Shown here: one piece after another, positions 56,792 to 64,000 of the stretch | How positions within the stretch are numbered: position 1 is the stretch's first letter | How the letters are laid out: each line of letters starts with the position of its first letter | Assembly: GCF_039555335.1 (NCBI RefSeq) | Contig: NC_092629.1 | Coordinates: 28,296,775 to 28,360,774 of the forward strand | Direction of reading: 5' to 3' | Source: Amphiura filiformis | Taxonomy: Eukaryota; Echinodermata; Ophiuroidea; Amphilepidida; Amphiuridae | DNA: 64,000 nt | Position numbers and translations under genes: made by a program | Notes under the pieces: model-generated | Seen by the model: only the letters and a program-made list of their open reading frames with translations | Told to the model about the DNA's origin: nothing | Database searches by the model: none

Positions 56792-57793
56792 TATTAGGTC
56801 TCCAATAAATATTGATTTTTGTAACACTTTGTTTACTGGCTTGAATTTGGGTCAAATGTTGAGTTTACATTCAAAGTTTCTGAGTAGGTTATATAATGCT
56901 ATACTCTGGTAAGTACTGATGGTAGTAAATGTAGTAATGATATCAGATGCAAAGCTAATTGGAATTTGGTACAACAGAGGTAATAAGTGGTGTGAATTTT
57001 ATATCGAAAAAAGGAGTCAAATTAAGAATCCAACTCCCAAAGGAGTCAAATTGGAAGTAATGTAGAAAGAGTGGAATACATGAATACATCTGAAATTAGA
57101 CTCTTTCAAGAGTTGATTTTTTTACTCAATATGAGTTACATGGTGATTGTTTAAAAAACTACCAAACAATTGCTAAAACATTCCAAAAATAAAGAAAAAG
57201 AACATAAGTAGATTGCTAACAATGTCCCCACACTAATAAATATATAAGTAAACACACAGGTAAATATGATATGAAAAATAATAATGAAGAGTTAAAATGA
57301 TACACAGTCATTTGTGGATCATACCAAAACAAATACTTTTTGTGGCATTTATAAAAATACACATCCCAAAACACAGTATTTAAAAAACAAACAAATTAAA
57401 GTCAGAAAAAAATGCAAAAAAATTAATAAAATTGAAAGGTGGTAAAACTTAATAAATTTTGAATTTACTTTTCTATATCAAATTATGACACAAAGATGAT
57501 ATAAAATACTACAGAAAAATTGTGAATTTTGAAGTGAAATCAATAAGAGTAGAATTAGATAACAAACCTGTCACAGACAAGATAAAGCATCATCTCCAAT
57601 CAAGACATAAAACATGTGTGGGTGTTGTTTCAAATAGTCAATTAACTTAACCAATGAGTGGTGCAAATTCACATAATCATGAAATAATCCATTGAAACAA
57701 TTGATCAAAGTGCTAACAAGAAGATTGAATCATACAATCAATGTTAGTAATATAAAGTACCATAAAATTGGCCCAGAGTAGGTATCTGGGGAT
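56792..57793. other. Intergenic, AT-rich, no feature seen
   Basis: A-rich stretches (57360-57440) and two AAGGAGTCAAATT motifs near 57013 and 57040. Nothing coding was recognised. Confidence 0.4.
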
Positions 57794-58021
57794 GATGTGC
57801 CACGGTTTTAGGGTACCTTTTCAGCGATTTGGTACATCGATGGGTGGGCTTTCAGTGGGCATTGGGCAAAAGTGCCCATAAAAGCGCCCTATTAGGACAA
57901 ATTTGGGCACTTTTTGGGTGTTTTTGTGAAAAATTGGTATACTGATGGGTGGCAAACTAGCAAAAAGTAGGTATAGAGAAAGTCGGCATCCGAAAGTCTG
58001 CGTGGCACATCTCTGTACAAA
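57794..58021. repeat. 228-bp segment with inverted GATGTGCCACG ends
   Basis: GATGTGCCACG (57794-57804) is exactly inverted at 58011-58021. Inside, GGTACATCGATGGGTGGGC and GGTATACTGATGGGTGGCA form a diverged direct pair. It may be a small MITE, but no target duplication was found. Confidence 0.45.
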
Positions 58022-58129
58022 TTTTTTCATAGACCCCCCTGGAAAATTGGTCAAAAGAGCAAGATCTATAATGATCAACAAGAAATATATTGACGAATTA
58101 ACAAATAACAAATAAACCATGGAAAATCA

Positions 58130-58220
58130 ATAATTTATTCACTCAATCAATTGATCAAATCAATCAATTAATGAATTGATCAACTAACCAAACAATCAAT
58201 CAATCAATCAACCAACAAAT
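58130..58220 (+). repeat. (AATC)n microsatellite, imperfect
   Basis: A run of CAATCAATTGATCAAATC-type words ending in perfect (AATC)n at 58190-58210. Confidence 0.8.
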
Positions 58221-58344
58221 ATTTTTTTGAACACAAGTTTCGATATCCTGTCATAATAATGTATTGTTTACATGGATTTGAATAATGACAATCAAACATA
58301 ATATAAAGTTGACACAAGCGCTTCACTTGAGAGTTGAAGTGTAG

Positions 58345-59120
58345 GCCTAATAATATCGTTTCATAAGGACTTTTTGTCCAATACACAGCTTGTTTGGACT
58401 TATTTTGATGCATTTTATATCCCGATTCCAAATAAGTCGTCAAAACTTTAAAAATCTGACATTTTTTCGACGCGAAAATTGACTTTGAGATAATGTAAAA
58501 TATAGCAAATTTGAGCTGGAATTTTGGTGCTTACATTGATTGCCCCTCAAAAAACTCAACAATTTTGGAATTTAAATTTTCGTTTCCATATTTATATTCA
58601 GCAAAAAAAAAAAAAGACACAAACGTCTGGTAAAGTGGTTCGACTTGAGATGACTATGACACTTTTTGATAATGATTTTAAACTGAGGTAAAAATCCTAT
58701 AGGAGTATGCACTGTAACTGTATGCCCTATTGAATTATACATGAATTTATGAAATAATAAACTATAAGAACCGCTAACCCAAGAATAGGCATATTTGTAC
58801 TCATTTTGCTCGATTCTTTATCCTGATTCCAAATCCATCAACGAAATTTTCAAAATCTAAAATTTTTATGACGCATTATTCAATTTTTTTGCATCTGAGT
58901 TTACCACCAGAATCACTGAACACGCCAAAAAAACACCAACATTTTTGGAATTTTAAACTTTCGTCCCCCTATGTGGATTAAGCATAAAAAATGCAGTTGA
59001 ATAAGCACAAACATGACTCGGTTTGGTTCAGCGGTTCTTCAGATCAACTATGCAATTTTTTTGGAAATGATTTTGCCCTATGGTAAAACCCTATAGAAGT
59101 ATGCATGAAAATTAATTACA
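58345..59120 (+). repeat. Two diverged ~370-bp direct repeats (third fragment at 60690)
   Basis: Copies start near 58376 (GACTTATTTTGATGCATTTTA) and 58798 (TACTCATTTTGCTCGATTC). They share TATCC.GATTCCAAAT, AAAATCT.A.ATTTTT.GACGC, TTTTGGAATTT.AA.TTTCG and AACC.TATAG.AGTATGCA. A third partial copy is at about 60690-60790. They lie on the 3' side of the NHL exon. Confidence 0.6.
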
Positions 59121-59243
59121 TAAAAAAATTAAAAAAATAGCCATGAAAATTAATTAAATGTGAAAATAAAATTAATTTGAATAATTTAATATAATTAGCA
59201 TAATCCCATTGATATGTTAATATGATGATGTTGATAAATGGAT

Positions 59244-60052
59244 TTATTTTTTACGTGTATACACTTCAACTCTGGCAGTACCCCCACTACCCTCCCCTCT
59301 ACTTACAATCAGTTTGCTGTTACTCTTTGCCATAGCCCAGCATCCACCATACAAATCACGTTGTTGTTTAGCATCTATTGGGATGGTAGTAAGATGTGTA
59401 GCATCTTGAGTAAAACACAAGATATTGGCACTATCCAAATCACATATAAACAACACACCACTATGAAAACAAACACCCCATGGCTGACTCATGCCAGGAC
59501 ATTGAACCCTATGTACTAAGCCATCTTGATTGATGATTTGTACTACACTGCTATCAGAGATGATGACATTATTATGTGATGTGACAGCCATGTACCCAGG
59601 CTTTATGTCAACATTAAAACTATTGATGTGTTTCCCATCACCTGTGTGTTTACTTATGTATTTACCAACCCTATCACCTACCAACAGATTACAATCTGTG
59701 TCCACACATATTCCATATAGCTCTGCTTTATCATTACCTACATTGTAACCTGGTTCAACAGAGAGCCATCTACCACAATACTTACCATCATCAGCATTAT
59801 AATACCTGACATATGCTGACCCATCTGTAACATAATATTTACCTGAGGTGTAAACAACACCCCAGGGTTTATTTAGTTGTTGTGTTGTATCAAGATTAAA
59901 CCTGTACTTCCCTTGTGTATTGTAAACAAACACACATTTTGCATCGTAGTCTGCAATTGCTATATCTCCATTGCTCTCATGGATAGCTATGCCTATTGGC
60001 CCCCTCAATTTGCCTTCACCAATCACCATTTGTTTCTCCCATTCACCTATAT
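59244..60052 (-). CDS. NHL-repeat protein, terminal exon (TRIM/NHL-like)
   Basis: About 269 residues forming most of a six-bladed NHL propeller. Blade-like units recur: GPIGIAIHESNGDIAIADYD, KPWGVVYTSGKYYVTDG, LYGICVDTDCNLLVGD, GYMAVTSHNNVIISD, QPWGVCFHSGVLFICD and a last strand ending VEVYTRKK. On the minus strand the exon is preceded by a good acceptor (TTACTTGTTACATTTCAG, AG at 60053-60054), so it starts at 60052 in the middle of a codon (phase 1). The open frame upstream to 60152 is intron. NHL propellers bind RNA or protein partners; in TRIM-NHL proteins they sit C-terminal to RING, B-box and coiled coil. Those parts are not in the window and may lie beyond 64000. An AATAAA overlaps the stop codon, perhaps by chance. 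Confidence 0.8.
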
Positions 60053-60665
60053 CTGAAATGTAACAAGTAAAATATACAATGAGATAAAATAATTGCAGGA
60101 AATATAATTTATTAAATACTAATGATAACATAATGAATAACAATAATAACAATGTTAATTAATAAATAATTAATTAAAAACAATAAATCTGGCAGTATGG
60201 CTACCCCCACTAGCATCCCTCTAATTATAATCAGTTTGCTGTTACTCTTTGCCATAGTCCAGCATCCACCTAGTAAGATGTGTAGCATCTTGAGTAAAAC
60301 AGAAGATATTAGCTCTATCCAAAAAATTGCAGGAAATATAAGTTATTAAATACTAATGATAACATGCATAAATAACAATAATAACAATGTTAATAAATAA
60401 ATAATTTATTTAAAAACAATAAATCTGGCAGTATGGCTATACCCCCACTAGCATCCCCTCTAATTATAATCAGTTTGCTGTTACTCTTTGCCAGCATCCA
60501 CCTAGTAAGCATGGTAAGATGTGTAGCATCTTGAGTAAAACAGAAGATATTGGCTCTATCCAAAAAATTGCAGGGAATATAATTTATTAAATACTAATGA
60601 TAACATGCATAAATAACAATAATAACAATGTTAATTAATAAATAATTAATTGTTATTATTAAATT
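59264..60665 (-). repeat. Tandem partial copies of the NHL exon tail
   Basis: Two extra units at about 60188-60426 and 60427-60660 repeat the last ~170 coding bases of the exon (CTGGCAGTA.GGCTA, AATCAGTTTGCTGTTACTC, AGATGTGTAGCATCTTGAG), fused to the intron sequence at 60090-60187 (AATTGCAGGAAATATAA). Both lack the same middle part of the exon (about 59425-60090), so the second derives from the first. They cannot encode a blade. Confidence 0.8.
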
Positions 60666-60889
60666 CTATCACGAGAATCCCTGAACGGAAAATAGTCAAG
60701 TTTGGATTCATTTTGGTGCAATTTTTATGCTTATTCCAGATATGTCATTGGAATTTTAAAAATCCAGAATTTTTACGCCGCGAAATTTCACTTGATAAAA
60801 CCTACTGATGGGCCTATACTGTAAATCTATGGTGTATACTTGTATGTGATATTTTATTTGGAGAATGGCTTCCCTAGCAGAAATTCTAT

Positions 60890-61520
60890 ACAGCAAGAAG
60901 TGTATCAAAAGTGTATCAAAGTGTATTAAAACTGTATCAAACAGCAATTTAATACAGTTTTGATATACAAAGGGTGTATTGAAAATGTATCAACTGAAAA
61001 TATAAGGTATCAAAACTGTATCAAATACCACCTAACTGTATCAAAAATGTATCAAAAGTGTATCAAATTTGAACTTAGTTAATTTTGGCCATGCTTGTGG
61101 TGTATCAAAAGTGTATCAAATTGAACTTTGCAGTTTTTCAGTGTATGTAAAGTTTCAGTGTATGTATATCAAAAGTGTATCAAATTGGACTTAGTCAAAT
61201 TCTGGCTGCATACAGTGTATCAAAAGTGTATTAAATTGGACTTTGCCTGTTTTTTAGTGTATGTAAAGTGTATCAAATTGAACTTAGTTAATTTTTGGTG
61301 TCTAGAGGTATATCAAAAGTGTATCAAATTGGACTTAGTCAAATTCTGGCTGCATACAGTGTATCAAAAGTGTATTAAATTGGACTTTGCCTGTTTTTTA
61401 GTGTATCAAAAGCGTATTAAATTGGACTTAGTTTATTTTGGGTGGCTAGAGGTATATCAAAAGTGTATCAAATTGGGCTTTCATAAACTGACCTTTTGTA
61501 GTGTATCAAAACTGTATCAA
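60890..61520 (+). repeat. TGTATCAAAAG satellite, plus orientation
   Basis: The 11-bp kernel TGTATCAAAAG/C recurs more than twenty times. Longer units of about 130 bp are visible at 61155-61262 and 61310-61400 (AATTGGACTTAGTCAAATTC, TGGCTGCATACAG, GGACTTTGCCTG). An open frame of 131 residues across it only translates the repeat. Confidence 0.85.
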
Positions 61521-62220
61521 TAACTGATCACATGTCTAGATAATGACTCATCATTTTCAAATTTGCCCATGTGGCATGTATGCAGTTAACACCAGGATTT
61601 GCATTTGGAAATGTACTGTATTTTAGAGCAAATTATGGTGTTTTATTTATCATGATGAAGATACAAACATGCTTGTAGACTGCACATTAGGTTACAATGT
61701 CGTTGTAATCAGGGACTGTGATTAAAGAGGAAATATCTGACTTTGTTCTGATAAGGTAAGCTTACTATATATTATATATAGGGCCTCAATGTATATGTAT
61801 TAAGCATGAATATAGCACATGCCTGTATAGTAGATGTTATTGGTAGCCTTTTTGTCTCTTTATTGAGGGTAACAACTTCAGTGACAAGCACTGCATTCCA
61901 AGCAGGCCCTCTGATGTATGTATGTTCCATTTTGGTTGGGTTTTGCTTCTTTTTTTGCAAGACTTTCTCACACATTTATCCTATTGCGTTGTAATTTTGA
62001 ACGTTGATAGGGGAAAGTGCATTGAGCTGCTCCGTGATGGGGGAAAGTGCTAGAGGTCAGCATTAGCAGTAGAGGGCAGTGTTGAATTTGAGCTTGATTA
62101 GACTAATTTCAAAATTTGACCTTTGACCCCTTCACTTTGGGGTCATTAATGTTTGCAAATATGTTTAGATCATGTAAGGATAATTCTTGTTGATTTTGAG
62201 CTTGATTGGACCAATTTTGA
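61521..62220. other. Intergenic, no feature seen
   Basis: AT-rich. A diverged pair (GAGCTTGATT.GAC.AATTT near 62090 and 62198, each before AAATTTGA) flanks the next repeat. No gene recognised. Confidence 0.4.
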
Positions 62221-62224
62221 AATT

Positions 62225-62336
62225 TGAAAAACTGTATCAAAAGTGTATCAAAACTGTATCAAAAGTGTATAGAAAACTGTATCAAAAGTGTATCAAAAAA
62301 CTATCAAAAGTGTATCAAAAAAACTATCAAAAGTGT
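62225..62336 (+). repeat. TGTATCAAAAG simple array, left of the tRNA-like unit
   Basis: Alternating AAAACTGTATC and AAAAGTGTATC words. The same array resumes at 63127-63200, so 62337-63128 interrupts it. Confidence 0.85.
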
Positions 62337-62565
62337 AAACAAGGGAAGAGGCCTACGCATCATACACTGGAACATGGAAACATTCAAACATTACAAACTA
62401 GCGCACGAGATCAAATTAATGATGCTTAATCGTATTCTTAATATATCAATATAAAGGGGAAAGAAGAATTACGCATCGCACACTAGCACAATTAAACATG
62501 AATTTACAAATGGAAACATTACATGCATAGGCAGATATACCAGAGTAAAAACTCCGGACATACCT

Positions 62566-62637
62566 GCCTGTGCGGGGACTCGAACCCCAGACCTCTCGCT
62601 TGTCGGGCGAGCGCTCTTACCACTGAGCTACACAGAC
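62566..62637 (-). tRNA. tRNA-like sequence, Val(GAC) position, copy 1
   Basis: Read on the minus strand it folds as a full cloverleaf: acceptor GTCTGTG with CACAGGC (one G-T pair), D arm GCTC/GAGC, anticodon stem CTCGC/GCGAG, T arm GGGG/CCCC. Box A is TAGCTCAGTGG and box B GGTTCGAGTCC, both consensus. The anticodon loop CCGACAA places GAC at 34-36 but has C at position 33, where tRNAs need T. That and the shared 353-bp context suggest a tRNA-derived SINE or pseudogene. A TTTTT pol III stop signal follows about 15 bases after the 3' end. Confidence 0.55.
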
Positions 62638-63004
62638 TGTCCCTGATAAACAGGACTCAAGTCTGGTAATTATGGATATGAGCAGCCATGCGGGGTAAAC
62701 AGTACAAACAACACATTACATACCAGTGTACGAGATCAATTAATGATGCTTACCCGCCGGCCTAATATAATCATGCAAACAAGGGAAGAGGCCTACGCAT
62801 CATACACTGGAACATGGAAACATTCAAACATTACAAACTAGCGCACGAGATCAAATTAATGATGCTTAATCGTATTCTTAATATATCAATATACAGGGAA
62901 AGAAGAATTACGCATCGCACACTAGCACAATTAAACATGAATTTACAAATGGAAACATTACATGCATAGGCAGATATACCAGAGTAAAAACTCCGGACAT
63001 ACCT

Positions 63005-63076
63005 GCCTGTGCGGGGACTCGAACCCCAGACCTCTCGCTTGTCGGGCGAGCGCTCTTACCACTGAGCTACACAGAC
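63005..63076 (-). tRNA. tRNA-like sequence, Val(GAC) position, copy 2
   Basis: Identical in sequence to the copy at 62566-62637, including the C at position 33, within the second 353-bp unit. The same caution applies: it may be a SINE head and not a working tRNA gene. Confidence 0.55.
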
Positions 63077-63224
63077 TGTCCCTGATAAACAGGACTCAAG
63101 TCTGGTAATTATGGATATGAGCAGCCATCAAAAGTGTATCAAAAACTGTATCAAAAGTGTATCAAAAAACTATATCAAAAGTGTATCAAATGGCATGTAT
63201 CAAAAATAGGGCGGTCCCGCTGGC

Positions 63225-64000
63225 CAGCATTAGAATTGGAACGCTGATTTGATACAGTGACATATTTGATACACTTTTGATATAATTATGTATAAAATGT
63301 GTATAAAATGAAAGGATAAGAATTTCAATGCTAATTTGATACAGTTTAAATTGGAACGCTGATTTGATACAGTGACATATTTGATACACTTTTGATATAA
63401 TTATGTATGAAATGTGTATGAAATGAAAGGATCAAAATTTCAACGCTAATTTGATACAATTTAAATTGGAACGCTGATTTGATACAGTAACATATTCGAT
63501 ACACTTCTGATATAAATTATGTATGAAATCTGTATGAAATGAAAGGATAAAAATTTCAACGCTAATTTGATACAGTTTAAATTGGAACCCTGATTTGATA
63601 CAGTTACATATTTCATACACTTTTGATATAATTATGTATGAAATGTGTATGAAATGAAAGGATAAAATTTGAACGCTAATTTGATACAGTTTAAATTGGA
63701 ACGCTGATTTGATACAGTTACATATTTCATACACTTTTGATATAATTATGTATGAAATGTGTATGAAATGAAAGGATAAAAATTTCAACGCTAATTTGAT
63801 ACAGTTTAAATTGGAACCCTCACTTGATACAGTAACATATTCGATACACTTTTGATATAAATTATGTATGAAATGTGTATGAAATGAAAGGATAAAATTT
63901 GAACGCTAATTTGATACAGTTTAAATTGGAACCCTGATTTGATACAGTAACATATTCGATACACTTTTGATATAAATTATGTATGAAATGTGTATGAAAT
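63225..64000 (-). repeat. ~117-bp satellite with TGATACACTTTTGATA, runs off the window
   Basis: Nearly seven units of about 116-118 bp, each with GGAACGCTGATTTGATACAG, TTTGATACACTTTTGATATA, TTATGTATGAAATGTGTATG and AAAGGATAAAAATTTCAACG. The kernel is the reverse complement of TGTATCAAAAG in the arrays at 60890-62336, so the orientation flips near 63200. The array continues past 64000. Confidence 0.9.

Larger units (their letters stand above)
62337..63128 (-). repeat. Duplicated 353-bp unit carrying tRNA-like sequences
   Basis: Copies at 62337-62689 and 62777-63128 are almost identical from AAACAAGGGAAGAGGCCTAC to GATATGAGCAGCCAT. Between them lie 87 unrelated bases (GTGTACGAGATC, CCCGCCGGCC). 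Each contains one tRNA-like sequence on the minus strand. Confidence 0.9.

Noticed and set aside
61128..61523. 131-residue Tyr/Lys/Cys-rich frame
   Set aside because: It translates the TGTATCAAAAG repeat; the composition follows the repeat.

Overview
The window is animal nuclear DNA, almost certainly from a marine invertebrate deuterostome, with an echinoderm (perhaps a brittle star) as the best guess. This rests on intron-bearing gene structure, an NHL-propeller exon, a CR1/L2-like LINE with a 2A-like motif and PHD finger, an eukaryotic Helitron of the Helentron type, and the frequent TAGGCCTA motif. It is gene-poor: one host gene fragment is visible (minus-strand NHL exon, 59244-60052) and nearly everything else is transposons, satellites and their debris.

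Layout. 1-5500: nested DNA transposons (a hAT-like shell at 1075-3192 with a smaller inverted-repeat element and a 240-bp MITE inside) and a 5'-truncated LINE remnant between two inverted arms. 5543-12070: a LINE with a 2A/PHD first ORF and an endonuclease-reverse transcriptase second ORF, broken by point frameshifts, by a 2.28-kb TTAA-flanked DNA transposon (8830-11110) and by a second 0.5-kb insertion (11219-11728). 13838-20195 and 46352-52004: two blocks of one 53-bp satellite with higher-order structure.

20196-46351 is a 26-kb composite insertion that splits the satellite with the monomer and higher-order phase continuing exactly across it. Its outer ends belong to one non-autonomous Helentron-like family. 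Inside lie about ten roughly 1-kb elements of a second family, several nested in one another at T-rich sites, plus a decayed autonomous Helentron (29943-36985). The Helentron encodes a cysteine-protease-like N-terminal protein with degenerate 15-residue repeats, a Rep (HUH) nuclease, a PIF1-type helicase and a fused AP-endonuclease-like domain. Both non-autonomous families are built from about 145-bp units carrying GGGTCAAAGGTCA, a perfect nuclear-receptor DR1 site, followed by an ETS-like CTTCCGGT/TTTCCGGT and sometimes TATAAAA. Copies therefore spread dense arrays of potential transcription-factor sites.

52005-64000: a 50-bp minisatellite with an inversion, a 652-bp long-inverted-repeat element, degenerate repeats, the NHL exon with two partial tandem copies of its tail, and a satellite with the kernel TGTATCAAAAG in both orientations, into which a duplicated tRNA-like (SINE-like) unit is embedded.

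Many reading-frame breaks in the LINE and Helentron fall in or next to homopolymer runs, so some may be assembly error instead of real decay. Everything was read by eye; family names rest on motifs and termini, not on database searches.
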